A program made the translations under genes and the position numbers. Shown here piece by piece: positions 1 to 9,942 of a DNA stretch of 32,923 nt. Origin of the DNA: Chloroherpetonaceae bacterium. Lineage in GTDB: Bacteria; Bacteroidota; Chlorobiia; Chlorobiales; Chloroherpetonaceae. The notes beneath the pieces are model-generated. The model was not told the origin of the DNA. It did no database searches and was given only the letters and a program-made list of their open reading frames with translations. The first letter of the stretch is position 1; each line of letters starts with the position of its first letter. The stretch is from the NCBI GenBank assembly GCA_028277445.1, contig JANQGG010000031.1:1-32923 (forward strand), written 5' to 3'.

Positions 1-556
<556 letters not shown>

Positions 557-676
557 AAAAGAGTTTAACTTCTTACCCTGCTCTCACTTTAGGTTTCAAA
601 GTGATTGACTTTTGGCTTTTAATAACTGCAACAATTTCAATGAACTTCTAACAAAAAAACATCTGAAATCAAAATT

Positions 677-867
677 TCAAACGAGCTTTCAATGTACGAA
701 ACTTATCTCTAACTATCAAACATTATCTTTACTTTTTTCATCTTTTTCGCCCTGTATTAATCAGGGTTGCAAGTATAAATACTCACCTTCACATTTCCAA
801 ATAAAATCAAATGCTTTGGATCAAAAACTCGGCAACGAACAAAAAATCAGACGAGCTTTCAATATAC
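677..867. repeat. duplicated 21-bp leader motif upstream of 16S
   Basis: Two copies of a 21-bp sequence with the shared core ACGAGCTTTCAAT lie in the same orientation at 677-697 and 847-867, matching at 19 of 21 positions with further similarity on both sides. One copy is in the predicted transcribed leader, about 70 nt downstream of the predicted start; the other lies about 50 bp upstream of the -35 element. In the direction of rRNA transcription the motif reads ATTGAAAGCTCGT. It may be an antitermination or processing element, or a remnant of a promoter duplication. The function is inferred from position only. Confidence 0.6.
772..800 (-). promoter_or_regulatory. probable rRNA operon promoter
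   Basis: Reading the minus strand, TTGGAA (800-795) is followed after exactly 17 bp by TATACT (777-772), a good sigma-70-type promoter. Transcription would start near 765, giving a leader of about 210 nt before the 16S 5' end. A small dyad, CCTGATTAATACAGG, overlaps the predicted start region (751-765). Nothing else in the leader has equally good spacing. This is a pattern match only. Confidence 0.5.
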
Positions 868-903
868 AAATCTTTTGATTTTCTGACAAGTAAAATCGCA
901 CCT

Positions 904-955
904 AAAAAAACAAAATTCCCCGCTTCTTTAATCGTTTAAATTGGGCAGGGGGATT
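904..955 (-). terminator. terminator-like hairpin upstream of the rRNA promoter
   Basis: On the minus strand AATCCCCCTGC (955-945) can pair with GCGGGGAATT (923-914), with one bulged base, and is followed by a T-rich run (TTTTGTTTTTTT to about 902). This has the form of an intrinsic terminator reading toward the 16S gene and could shield the rRNA promoter from read-through. No clear minus-strand gene ends here, so the transcript it would stop is unknown. Confidence 0.4.
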
Positions 956-1103
956 AATATAATATTCTGAAGTTAAACCGCCAAAAATTAAACCCCGTTT
1001 TCAAGATATTAATTTTTTGGTCATGTCTTGAAAGAAAGAGGATGCTAAAACAAAAGCCTCCTTATTAAAGAGCTAATGTTACTCTTCAAGCGATGAGCAA
1101 TTA

Positions 1104-1135
1104 TTGGGAATCCCAAATGAATGAAGATCATTCAT
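1104..1135. repeat. two abutting perfect dyads
   Basis: TTGGGAATCCCAA (1104-1116) is a perfect inverted repeat around a 3-nt centre. It is followed with no gap by ATGAATG-AAGAT-CATTCAT (1117-1135), a 7-bp inverted repeat with a 5-nt loop. Neither is followed by a T-run on either strand, so they do not look like terminators; protein-binding sites or RNA stems are possible. Confidence 0.5.
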
Positions 1136-1192
1136 ACCTAATATGGTTCTCTATAACTGTCTATATGTAACCGAATTATCTCCGAACTCATA

Positions 1193-1300
1193 ATGAAACT
1201 TGGAGGAACGGGTATAAATTTTGAGGAGGAAAAACATGAGGATATTACCCTTGGCGTTGCTAAAAGTAAATTAAAACCCAATAAAAAGAATGGCGATTAG
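1193..1300 (+). CDS. possible 35-residue small ORF
   Basis: An ATG at 1193 opens 35 codons ending in TAG at 1300. The product is charged and glycine-rich at the start (MKLGGTGINF, then EEEKHED). No clear ribosome-binding site precedes it and no family is recognised. The frame stays open upstream only to about 1157. It may be a chance ORF or the tail of a decayed gene. Confidence 0.15.
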   Translation: MKLGGTGINFEEEKHEDITLGVAKSKLKPNKKNGD

Positions 1301-1657
1301 TTCAATAATGCAAAAATTAACAGCAAAATGATCGTCTTATTTAATTAACCTTTCGTATAACCATCTGAAATAATCAGTAAACATAACTTGCCGCTTCTCA
1401 GTAATAGAAAAAACCACTAATCTTAAAGGAATGAAAATCGTTATCCAATATTCCAAACTTAAAAACCCCTTATAAAAACTAATATAGGGTTGATTTGGGT
1501 GAATAAAGGATTGGTTTTACAATGATTGGAAAGCAAACAATTAGATACATCTTTATTGCAGTCTGAGTTTTAACTATCCAAAGTAAAAAAACTAGCTGGA
1601 AGTAACAGGATGCAAACACCAAACGTTGGTGGATAGCATTTCTTAAAACAGAATAAA

Positions 1658-2479
1658 ATGAACAAAATAAACAGAATCATAGTGCTAATTGACTTTTCAG
1701 AATATTCGGAAAATCTGATCAATTTTGCATTTAGTATTTCTAAAATCATTAACGCAAAAGTTGTTTTTGTTCATAAAATTTCAGGCATCGCGCCTGCAAT
1801 AATAGATCATGAAATCAAAGACCAAATTATTAAAATAGAAACCAAAGAAGCTCATATAAACCTTAAAAAACTCGCTAAAGGCAGACTTTACAGCAACGAT
1901 TCATTTTATGTTAGCAAGAAGCCTATTCTCACTATATTAAAAGAACTTAAAAATGATCATTACCATGACTGGGTGTTTGCAGGCCTTAAAGGAACTGGCG
2001 CACTTAAACGCCTTTTCATAGGCAGCACTACAATCTCCATTATTGATGAATCTGATTTGCTGACTGTCGCCGTTCCGGCTCAATCTGAGATTCTTTTACC
2101 AAAAAAACTTCTTGTAGGGGTATCCCCAAAAAAATATCCGCTTAATAAACATCAGCTTAACTTAGTGCTTTCTTCGCTAAAAGGTCTAATTAATGAGTTG
2201 GAATTCTTTACAATTCTTAAAGACGATGATGACGAAGTAAAAGCCAATGATCAGCTTTTAGAGCTTCAGGCTGAATATCAATCCCACAATCCGGTCATTC
2301 AACTTTACAAAGGGAACAATGCATTAGCATTGTTAAAAAAACGAGTGGAACATACGGAAAATTCCTTTTTGGCGCTTCAGCAAGGTTCCCGCTCTCTCGC
2401 AGATAAACTATTTAGAAAATTTATGATTAATGAGCTGGTATATAGCGGTAAAACCCCTTTAATCGTTTTATCAACATGA
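1658..2479 (+). CDS. universal stress protein, tandem UspA domains
   Basis: The 273-residue product has the size of a two-domain Usp protein. The first half (about 1-145) opens with the typical beta strand and acidic loop (RIIVLIDFSEYSE) and contains a complete G-2x-G-9x-G-S/T nucleotide-binding motif (G, LK, G, TGALKRLFI, GST). The second half (about 148-273) keeps the fold-like pattern, starting at KKLLVGVSPKK, but the glycine motif has eroded to QGSRSLADKLFRKFM, so it probably does not bind ATP in the usual way. The stop overlaps the start of the downstream antiporter by 4 bp (ATGA), which implies translational coupling and suggests that this protein senses nucleotide or energy state for that transporter. 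The start is the first ATG; a weak inverted repeat at 1617-1631 may regulate the pair. The exact role is inferred. Confidence 0.85.
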   Translation: MNKINRIIVLIDFSEYSENLINFAFSISKIINAKVVFVHKISGIAPAIIDHEIKDQIIKIETKEAHINLKKLAKGRLYSNDSFYVSKKPILTILKELKNDHYHDWVFAGLKGTGALKRLFIGSTTISIIDESDLLTVAVPAQSEILLPKKLLVGVSPKKYPLNKHQLNLVLSSLKGLINELEFFTILKDDDDEVKANDQLLELQAEYQSHNPVIQLYKGNNALALLKKRVEHTENSFLALQQGSRSLADKLFRKFMINELVYSGKTPLIVLST

Positions 2480-4137
2480 ATTGGCTTTTTGACATCTCAC
2501 ATTATCCGTTTTACGAATTTACCATTATTCTGGCTTTAGCAACACTTTTAGGCGGGCTTGGACAGTTGTTAAAACAACCTTTGATTGTGATGTTTCTCGC
2601 GCTGGGAATTATTGTAAGCCCTTCTGTGCTCGATATTGTAAAATCTCCTGAGAAAATCCACTTACTAGCCGAAATTGGCATCTCAGTATTACTCTTTATT
2701 GTTGGGTTAAAATTAGATTTACGAATCATTAAGGCTGTTGGAAAAACCGCCCTGCTTACTGGCTTGGGTCAGGTTTTTTTTACTTCGCTGTTTGGATATT
2801 TCATAGGTCTTTTACTCGGTTTTTCAGCCTTGCATAGCTTTTATATTGCTGTAGCGCTGACTTTTTCAAGTACGATTATCATTGTTAAACTGCTCTCTGA
2901 TAAAAAGGAAATCGATTCGTTGCACGGTCAAATTGCTATAGGTTTTTTGATTGTGCAGGATATTGTGGTCATTCTTATGATGACTATTTTATCAGCTTTT
3001 CAGAAAGGCGTTGAAACGTCGCTTTCTGAGGATATTTTCATAACGCTTATTGCCGGTTTTGGACTGCTTGGTTTTACCTTCCTTGCCATGAAATGGATTA
3101 TTCCTCGCCTTAGCGCTTTTTTAGCTAAATCCCAGGAACTGCTTACCCTGTTTGCTATTGCTTGGGCGGTTACATTTGCTTCAGTCGGGGAACTTATCGG
3201 ATTTAGTAGTGAAGTGGGGGCTTTTCTGGCTGGTATGAGCCTGGCTTCATCAAGTTTTAAAGACGTGATCAGTACCCGGCTAACAACTTTGCGGGATTTC
3301 CTGCTGCTATTTTTCTTTGTAAACCTTGGTAGCAACCTCGATTTATCCATTATTGGAAGTCAATTGTATTCGGCTTTAACGTTTTCAATTTTTGTACTTA
3401 TTGGAAACCCTCTCATTGTGTTAATTATTATGGGGATAATGGGATATCGAAAGCGGACATCATTTTTAGCCGGATTGACGGTTGCCCAAATCAGTGAATT
3501 TTCTTTGATTTTTGCGGGCATGGGTCTTGCTGTGGGTCATATCACCAATGAAGTTGTAGGTTTGATTACTCTGGTTGGGCTGATAACCATTGGGCTTTCG
3601 ACTTACCTCATCTTGTATTCCCATCAAATTTATGAGCTACTTTCCTCGGCGCTGAATATTTTTCAACGCAGTAAAGATTATACCGAAATGGAAAACATCC
3701 ATGATGGACATAAACAATATGACGTGCTGATAATTGGTTTAGGACGATTCGGCAGAAGACTGGCTGAAATGCTTGATGCCCATCCGGGAATTACATATTT
3801 AGGGGTTGATTTTGACCCGAGTGTGATACGTGAATGGAAAGAAAAAGGGAAAGACATTATTTACGGCGATATGGAAGACCCTGATCTCTTAGAACAAATT
3901 CCATATGATAAAAGCAAGATTATCATTAGTTCTGTTGCAAGCAATGAACTTTCTCAACAGTTGAAAAAGATATTGGAAAGAAACCGGTATAAAGGTAAAC
4001 TTTTTGTTACCGCCCCTACTGACAAAGATTACAACTTGTTAAGAGATCATGGGTTAAAGGATGAAAATATTTTACAACCCCAACAAATGGCAGCTATAAA
4101 TTTTTATAAATCCTTTTTAATCAATAAAGTAGCTTAA
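2476..4137 (+). CDS. CPA2-type monovalent cation:proton antiporter with RCK/TrkA-N domain
   Basis: The 553-residue product has a long hydrophobic N-terminal domain (about residues 10-390, roughly 12 membrane segments) of the Na+/H+ exchanger type. It is followed by a cytoplasmic Rossmann domain (from about 415) that starts YDVLIIGLGRFGRRLAEML with the GxGxxG dinucleotide motif. This is the KefB/KefC/TrkA-N architecture: K+ or Na+ efflux in exchange for protons, gated by NAD(H) or another ligand on the RCK domain. There is a single RCK_N domain and no obvious RCK_C domain. The gene overlaps the upstream Usp gene by 4 bp. A Usp protein coupled to an antiporter is a known regulatory arrangement in bacteria. 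Ion specificity cannot be read from the sequence. The gene ends 163 bp before the convergent P-type ATPase; no clear terminator was seen in that gap. Confidence 0.88.
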   Translation: MNWLFDISHYPFYEFTIILALATLLGGLGQLLKQPLIVMFLALGIIVSPSVLDIVKSPEKIHLLAEIGISVLLFIVGLKLDLRIIKAVGKTALLTGLGQVFFTSLFGYFIGLLLGFSALHSFYIAVALTFSSTIIIVKLLSDKKEIDSLHGQIAIGFLIVQDIVVILMMTILSAFQKGVETSLSEDIFITLIAGFGLLGFTFLAMKWIIPRLSAFLAKSQELLTLFAIAWAVTFASVGELIGFSSEVGAFLAGMSLASSSFKDVISTRLTTLRDFLLLFFFVNLGSNLDLSIIGSQLYSALTFSIFVLIGNPLIVLIIMGIMGYRKRTSFLAGLTVAQISEFSLIFAGMGLAVGHITNEVVGLITLVGLITIGLSTYLILYSHQIYELLSSALNIFQRSKDYTEMENIHDGHKQYDVLIIGLGRFGRRLAEMLDAHPGITYLGVDFDPSVIREWKEKGKDIIYGDMEDPDLLEQIPYDKSKIIISSVASNELSQQLKKILERNRYKGKLFVTAPTDKDYNLLRDHGLKDENILQPQQMAAINFYKSFLINKVA

Positions 4138-4300
4138 TTTAAGTTTTCCTATCTCTTTTGGCTGAATGTTGTAATCAGAATAAGCCGGAGCTTAATACCG
4201 CACCACTTACTATTCTTGAAAACAATAACGCTTGAAAAAATCACCACAACATTTCATTACGCTACAATCTTATTTCTGATGTGCGCACTCGTTAAACGCT

Positions 4301-7021
4301 TTATGGCTTCAGGCGCTGTGTAGATAAGGATCGTTGTATGAATTTTTCTAGTTCGATGATAAGATATATTACAAAACTTGCACCCACTATTAAGGCCCAT
4401 TCCGCAAGCCCCAGCGGGGCAGTGCCGAAAGCAACGTTCATAAATGGCGCGTAAGTCAGCAGCAGTTGAGCTAAAATCATTCCTGCCACGCCCAACAGTA
4501 ACAACCCGTTTGAAAATACACCCATTTTAAACATGGAATACGTAAGCGATCGGCAATTAAACAAATAGAACAGCTCGCCAAAAACAAACATGTTAACGGC
4601 TACGGCTCTTGCTGCAGCCTCGCTTTCGCCATGCGAAAGTTCCCAATTATAAAGTCCGAACGCACCGATGGGAAGCATAATCCCCACAAGAAAAATTCGG
4701 AAAATAAGTTTCGGGGTTAGGACATGTTCTTTTGGGTTGCGTGGCAAACGCGCCATGATGCGAGGTTCTTTTTGCTCAAATGCCAGCATTAAACCAAGAA
4801 AAATGGCTGTTGTCATGTTTATCCATAGAATTTGAACCGGTGTGATAGGAAGGCCAACACCTGCAAAAATAGCCACTAAAATAACAAGCGCTTCCCCTAA
4901 GTTTGTGGGCAAGGTCCATGTAATAAACTTAACCAGATTGTCATAGACGCTTCGCCCTTCTTCAACGGCGGCTTCAATGGTTGAAAAGTTATCGTCGGTC
5001 AGTACCATATCCGCAGCTTCTTTGGCAACTTCCGTTCCTGTAATTCCCATTGCAATGCCGATATTGGATTGCCGAAGCGCCGGAGCATCGTTGACGCCGT
5101 CGCCTGTCATAGCGGTTACATAGTTTTTAGTTTGTAGGGCTTCAACCAAGCGCAGTTTTTGTTCAGGCGCAACGCGCGCAAAAACCGCGGTCGTCTCCGC
5201 TTCCTCAATCAGCTCTTCATCGGAAAGCGTCTCCAATTCCCGACCGCTTAATGCCTTAACTTTTTTTGTGCCGTTTGTTTGAAGGCCAAGTTGTTCGGCA
5301 ATGGCAACAGCCGTGCCAATATGATCGCCGGTAATCATTTTCACGCGAATGCCGGCTTTTTGGCAAGTACAAACAGACGCCACCACCTCCGGTCGTAACG
5401 GATCGATCATGCCTTGCAATCCGAGAAATGTCAAACCTCCGGAAACATCCTCATGCGAAATATGTTCTTGCGTTTTCGGTATTTCTAATTTGGCAAAAGC
5501 CAAAACCCGAAGTCCTTTGGCCGTCATATTCACAACGTGACGATGAACCTCGTCGGTATTAAGCTCTAGGGTTCTATTCCCATCCTCTAAAGTATCTTTA
5601 CAACGCGCTAAAACCTGCTCAACCGAGCCTTTTAAAAAAATTATTCTTGAAGAGCTTTGTGGCATATCATGCAATGTAGCCATATATTGATGTTCCGATT
5701 CAAACGGAATAGAATCAATGCGCGGCATGGACTCATGAAGCGCCTCAATGCTTAAGCCCGCTTTTGCCGCCGAGGTTATCAGCGCTCCTTCGGTGGGGTC
5801 TCCTTCAATTTTCCAGCCTTCATCTGTATTTATCAACCGGGCGTCGCTGCACAGCAAACCGGCTCGGAGGCATTCCATGAGTGTTTCATGCGTTTTAGGA
5901 TCAAATTTTTTTTCATCACACAAAAATTCCCCGCTCGGCGCATAACCTCCGCCGGTAACGGTAAGCATCTTGTTTCCGGCCAAAATATTTTCCACCGTCA
6001 TTTGATTTTGGGTCAATGTACCGGTTTTATCGGAGCAAATGACGGAAGTGCTTCCCAATGTTTCAACCGCAGGGAGTTTACGGATAATAGCGTGTCGAGC
6101 GGCCATTTTCGAAACGCCAATAGCAAGCATAATTGTCATAGCAGCAGGTAACCCTTCTGGAATTGAAGCCACTGCTAAAGCTACCGTAGCCATAAAAATA
6201 TCTAAAAGCGGATCGCCGCGAAATAAACCCAGTCCCACTGTTAGCATAGCAATCGTAAGAATTGCCCAAAGCAACATTTTGCTGAATTGTTCAATTTTTT
6301 TGGTAAGCGGGGTTGCCAAAACTTCCGCCGCCGAAATCAATTCATTGATACGCCCGATTTCCGTCTGATCGCCGATGGCTACAACGACGCCTGTCGCTGT
6401 GCCGTAGGTAACTAATGTAGAAGAATAAGCCATGTTTTTCCTGTCGGCAAGCACTGTATCGAGTAATAACGAATCGATTTGTTTTTGAACGGGAACAGAT
6501 TCGCCAGTTAACGCCGATTCAGCCACTTGCAATTCTCGCGATCTGATCAAGCGCATATCGGCAGGAACTTTATCGCCGGACTGCAACACAACAATATCTC
6601 CAACTACTAATTCAGATGCCGGAATTCTTTGCTTATAGCCCGCTCGAATGACAGTTGCTTCCGTGTCCATTGTTTTTGAGAGGGCTTCGATGGCTTTCAA
6701 TGCTTTGGATTCCTGAATGAATCCAATAACAGCGTTAACAAGCACCACGCCAAAAATAACACTTGAGTCTACCCATTCCTGAAGAAACGCAGTAATTACC
6801 GTAGCTGCCAATAAAAGATATATCAATGGTTGGTTGAACTGTGAGAGAAATAGCATGAAGGGGCTTTGCCCTTTTTTCTGCGATAGCCGATTTGCGCCGA
6901 AAGCTTGTTGTCGTTCTAAAACCTCAGATTCTTCAAGCCCAAAATCAGGTTTAACTTTAAGCTGTTCCAGAACTTCGTTGACTTGAAGACAATGCCATTG
7001 CTTATTCAAAAGGTTTTGCAT
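4301..7021 (-). CDS. type-II P-type cation-transporting ATPase
   Basis: The 906-residue protein has the full P-type layout: an N-terminal cation-ATPase domain, an actuator domain with TGES at 172-175, a phosphorylation site CSDKTGTLT with D331, and the hinge motif MTGDGVNDAPAL near 638-649. It has about ten membrane helices, four of them after residue 690. TM4 carries PEGLP (288-292) as in Ca2+ pumps, and TM5 has N707 and E710 in the positions of SERCA N768 and E771. TM6 reads INMTTAIF, so the position of the Ca2+-ligating SERCA D800 is alanine (A739). Together these suggest a SERCA/PMR1-like pump with altered ion selectivity, a pattern seen in many uncharacterised bacterial type-II pumps. 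AAGGA lies about 10 nt before the ATG. It is a single gene, convergent with the antiporter operon. Confidence 0.9.
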   Translation of the reverse strand: MQNLLNKQWHCLQVNEVLEQLKVKPDFGLEESEVLERQQAFGANRLSQKKGQSPFMLFLSQFNQPLIYLLLAATVITAFLQEWVDSSVIFGVVLVNAVIGFIQESKALKAIEALSKTMDTEATVIRAGYKQRIPASELVVGDIVVLQSGDKVPADMRLIRSRELQVAESALTGESVPVQKQIDSLLLDTVLADRKNMAYSSTLVTYGTATGVVVAIGDQTEIGRINELISAAEVLATPLTKKIEQFSKMLLWAILTIAMLTVGLGLFRGDPLLDIFMATVALAVASIPEGLPAAMTIMLAIGVSKMAARHAIIRKLPAVETLGSTSVICSDKTGTLTQNQMTVENILAGNKMLTVTGGGYAPSGEFLCDEKKFDPKTHETLMECLRAGLLCSDARLINTDEGWKIEGDPTEGALITSAAKAGLSIEALHESMPRIDSIPFESEHQYMATLHDMPQSSSRIIFLKGSVEQVLARCKDTLEDGNRTLELNTDEVHRHVVNMTAKGLRVLAFAKLEIPKTQEHISHEDVSGGLTFLGLQGMIDPLRPEVVASVCTCQKAGIRVKMITGDHIGTAVAIAEQLGLQTNGTKKVKALSGRELETLSDEELIEEAETTAVFARVAPEQKLRLVEALQTKNYVTAMTGDGVNDAPALRQSNIGIAMGITGTEVAKEAADMVLTDDNFSTIEAAVEEGRSVYDNLVKFITWTLPTNLGEALVILVAIFAGVGLPITPVQILWINMTTAIFLGLMLAFEQKEPRIMARLPRNPKEHVLTPKLIFRIFLVGIMLPIGAFGLYNWELSHGESEAAARAVAVNMFVFGELFYLFNCRSLTYSMFKMGVFSNGLLLLGVAGMILAQLLLTYAPFMNVAFGTAPLGLAEWALIVGASFVIYLIIELEKFIQRSLSTQRLKP

Positions 7022-7383
7022 AACTACGTTTTCCTTGTTCTATACACCTGATAAAAATCCTGATGTATTTCATTTGAACCGTTATTCCCTCCTATTATCA
7101 TGTTAATTATTTATGTGCATAGATAGCCCCACTTGGTCGCCAATAAAAACTTACCCAAAGCGAGGTTTTTCATAAAATAACTAGTGTTATTAATCCGGTG
7201 CGTATAGTTTAGGAATCAGAAGAGTTGATGTTTTCTAAAAAAACCGGTCATTGAATCGTGCCGAAATGCCGATTTTTCAGTTTGTATAACTCTTCGTTAG
7301 TTTTTCAGCAGCATTCAGCAAGCTGCCTGGTAACCAACTCAGGAAAGGAAATAATACTATAATTATAATGCCGGGTTAATATG
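7022..7383. other. gap between the P-type ATPase and the IS630 remnant
   Basis: About 360 bp with no gene recognised on either strand. It presumably contains the promoter and 5' leader of the minus-strand ATPase gene, but no promoter stood out clearly enough to place. Confidence 0.4.
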
Positions 7384-8058
7384 TTAATCATGTAATGACG
7401 GATATAACCGTTTTAATTTTACTGTTGTTTTTTCGTTTGTAAACTTCCAAATTATTTTTGATTCCTGAGAATTTCTATTTTTCTCCCATGATTTTACTTC
7501 TTGCTCAACTTTTTTTTGTTCCGCTATATGTTTGTTTAGCCATTGATGATTCAGAATATGAAATTCTAATTCAGCCCTATCTAACCAAGAAATATGTTTC
7601 GGGGCGTAAATAAATTCAAAACGCTCTCGTAATATCCTGGCCCTTCAGGGTCAAAACCTTTATAAAATGTGCCCAATCCGGCTTCTTTTTATTCTTTGCA
7701 AATTCACTATACGCTTCCCTTGAAAAGGTTCGTTAACCATACCGCGCATGATATATTCGCAACCCACCTTGGCTACCCGCCTCGGTTTAATAGAAATTGA
7801 AGAAACAACTTCAATGAGTTGTTTGGGGGATTCATCCATGCTAATAACCGGATATTGGCTATCCAGCGCCTGTTCAATATACGCTACCAATTAGCTGCTT
7901 TGTTGCGTTGAAATCACCCAACTTTTTACTTTTCATGGTTTAAGTTCGTTTTTTAAAGACCTCCGAACAGAAACATGTGAAATCTTATCAACATAATTGG
8001 GTTTAACAAGCTGATCTGGCAGTAATCTCAAACTCCATTTAGCATAACCCGAAGGTGG
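7384..8058 (-). pseudogene. decayed IS630-family transposase
   Basis: Conceptual translation of the minus strand, corrected for frame, gives a recognisable IS630-type DDE transposase. In order: an upstream segment PPSGYAKWSLRLLPDQLV (from 8058), a VRRSLKNELKP block, the first catalytic block YPVISMDESPKQL with its Asp/Glu, and a C-terminus with IYAPKHISWLDRAELEF (third acidic residue) and KLKRLYPSLHD before a TAA at 7384. The frame is broken by TGA at 7933-7935 (in a position usually Trp) and TAA at 7891-7893. An apparent internal deletion near 7663-7680 removes the segment with the second catalytic Asp, and at least one frameshift lies near 7640. The N-terminal helix-turn-helix region is not visible. 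No terminal inverted repeats were identified. Confidence 0.8.
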
Positions 8059-8135
8059 CTGGGGACAATGATTGGGACAATACCTTTATTACTAAAACCG
8101 TTTTAGCTTGGCAATTGTGTGATCCGTTATGATTC

Positions 8136-9830
8136 TTACGACTGGTTATCAACTTTGATCATTTGGTTATCAAATAATGGCTGATCATGGGTGACCGAAA
8201 TACCATCACGATAATTTTTTGCTTCCGCTATGAAGGAATTGAAAAGTGGATGGGGTTTATGCACTCTTGACTTAAGTTCGGGATGAAATTGAACGCCTAC
8301 AAACCATCGATGATTCTTCAACTCAATAATTTCAACCAATACACCATCGGGTGAAGTGCCCACAACTTCCAAACCATTTTCTATTAACTGATCTCTATAT
8401 GCATTGTTCAACTCAAAACGATGACGATGGCGCTCGTTAATTAAGTTCTTTTGATAGGCATGATACGAAATCGTCCCTTCCTGGATAATACAAGGGTAGT
8501 TACCCAGTCGCATCGTACCACCTTTTAACTTGATCCGTTTTTGATGCTCCATCATATCTATAACCGGATACTTGGTTTTCTTGGTAAATTCCGTAGAATT
8601 CGCCATATCCATATTGCACACATTCCTGGCATATTCTATAGTAGCACACTGCATTCCCAAGCAAATGCCAAAAAACGGGATATTGTTTTCCCGGACATAT
8701 TTAACAATCTCAATTTTGCCCTCAATACCTCGTTCTCCAAATCCCGGTGCAACCAAAAGACCGCTGGCGCCATCCATCGCTTTTTCTGCGGTGATCACGC
8801 CATTTTCAAGATCTTCGGAATGCAACCATGAAATTTCCACCTTGACATTGTTTGCTGCTCCAGCATGAACAAACGCTTCTACAATAGATTTATAAGCATC
8901 GGGATATTCGGCATATTTACCACAAACGGCAATCTTCACTATCCCGTCTTTCGGATATTTAATCTTATCGGTTAGCGTTATCCAATCGGTTAAATCCGCG
9001 GATTTAGATGATTTTAAGCCAAATTTTTTAAGTACCAGGGAATCTAATTTTTCTTTATGCAGGATTTGAGGGACTTCATAAATGGTTTCGGCATCGCAAA
9101 GCCCAACAACATCCGAATCACTCAGGTTACAAAACAGACCAATCTTGTGTTTGATATCTTTTGAGAGCGTTTTTTCGCTTCTACAAACCAGAACATCGGG
9201 CTGAATACCAATTTCCAGCAACATTTTTACACTATGCTGAGTAGGTTTGGTTTTTAATTCAGATGCCGATCTGATAAACGGAACCAGTGTTAAATGGATA
9301 TTCACCAGATTTTTAGACCCATACTGCAATTTCAATTGCCTCATGGCTTCAAGAAAAGGCAACGACTCAATATCACCAACCGTACCCCCGATTTCAGTAA
9401 TGATGACATCATACGAGCCATTTTTTGACAACTCAAGCATTTTAGACTTGATCTCATCAATGACGTGCGGCACAACCTGAACCGTACCACCCAAATACTC
9501 ACCGCGCCTTTCATTCTCTAAAACCGTCTGGTAGATTTTTCCCATCGTCATATTACAGGCCTGGGAGGTTGCTTCATCCAAAAATCGCTCGTAGTGCCCT
9601 AAATCCAAATCAGTTTCTGCGCCATCATCCGTAACATAAACTTCGCCATGCTGGTAGGGCGACATTGTGCCCGGGTCAACATTGATGTATGGATCGTACT
9701 TTTGTATGGCAACCCGTAACCCTCGAGATTTTAATAGCGCTCCTAGTGAAGCCGAAAGAATTCCTTTTCCTAATGACGATACAACACCACCAGTAACAAA
9801 TATATGTTTAACCCTTTTTTTACGCGACAT
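8136..9830 (-). CDS. pyrG: CTP synthase (glutamine-hydrolysing)
   Basis: The 564-residue protein converts UTP, ATP and glutamine to CTP. The N-terminal synthetase domain begins [17 protein letters not shown] (residues 8-24, including the P-loop) and contains [13 protein letters not shown]. The C-terminal class-I glutamine amidotransferase domain (about 298-540) has the oxyanion-loop region APGFGERG, the nucleophile in FFGICLGMQ (C390) and the His/Glu pair in VQFHPEL. Length is close to the usual 540-550 with a short C-terminal extension. It follows the glycosyltransferase gene by 112 bp on the same strand and may share its transcript. Confidence 0.97.
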   Translation of the reverse strand: MSRKKRVKHIFVTGGVVSSLGKGILSASLGALLKSRGLRVAIQKYDPYINVDPGTMSPYQHGEVYVTDDGAETDLDLGHYERFLDEATSQACNMTMGKIYQTVLENERRGEYLGGTVQVVPHVIDEIKSKMLELSKNGSYDVIITEIGGTVGDIESLPFLEAMRQLKLQYGSKNLVNIHLTLVPFIRSASELKTKPTQHSVKMLLEIGIQPDVLVCRSEKTLSKDIKHKIGLFCNLSDSDVVGLCDAETIYEVPQILHKEKLDSLVLKKFGLKSSKSADLTDWITLTDKIKYPKDGIVKIAVCGKYAEYPDAYKSIVEAFVHAGAANNVKVEISWLHSEDLENGVITAEKAMDGASGLLVAPGFGERGIEGKIEIVKYVRENNIPFFGICLGMQCATIEYARNVCNMDMANSTEFTKKTKYPVIDMMEHQKRIKLKGGTMRLGNYPCIIQEGTISYHAYQKNLINERHRHRFELNNAYRDQLIENGLEVVGTSPDGVLVEIIELKNHRWFVGVQFHPELKSRVHKPHPLFNSFIAEAKNYRDGISVTHDQPLFDNQMIKVDNQS

Positions 9831-9942
9831 GAGAAAAAATTCAATAATTGATAGGAAGGCTCTACAAAATAATTAAATCTTTGTAGTAAATAAAACCTTT
9901 AACATTACTTATACAAATTTCAGCTCATTAGAGCCTTTGTTA

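Larger units (their letters stand above)
956..1657. other. about 700 bp without a recognisable gene
   Basis: This AT-rich stretch separates the 16S region from the stress-protein operon. It holds two adjacent perfect dyads (1104-1135), one short open frame (1193-1300) and a 6-bp inverted repeat CACCAA-ACG-TTGGTG at 1617-1631, about 26 bp before the start codon of the stress protein, which could be an operator. A weaker hairpin lies near 1462-1489. No tRNA-like or known small-RNA pattern was recognised. Confidence 0.5.

Noticed and set aside
956-984. A second rRNA promoter (TTGGCG, 17 bp, TATATT on the minus strand)
   Set aside because: The -35 is weak and the predicted start would fall inside the terminator-like hairpin at 904-955, so the transcript would stop at once.
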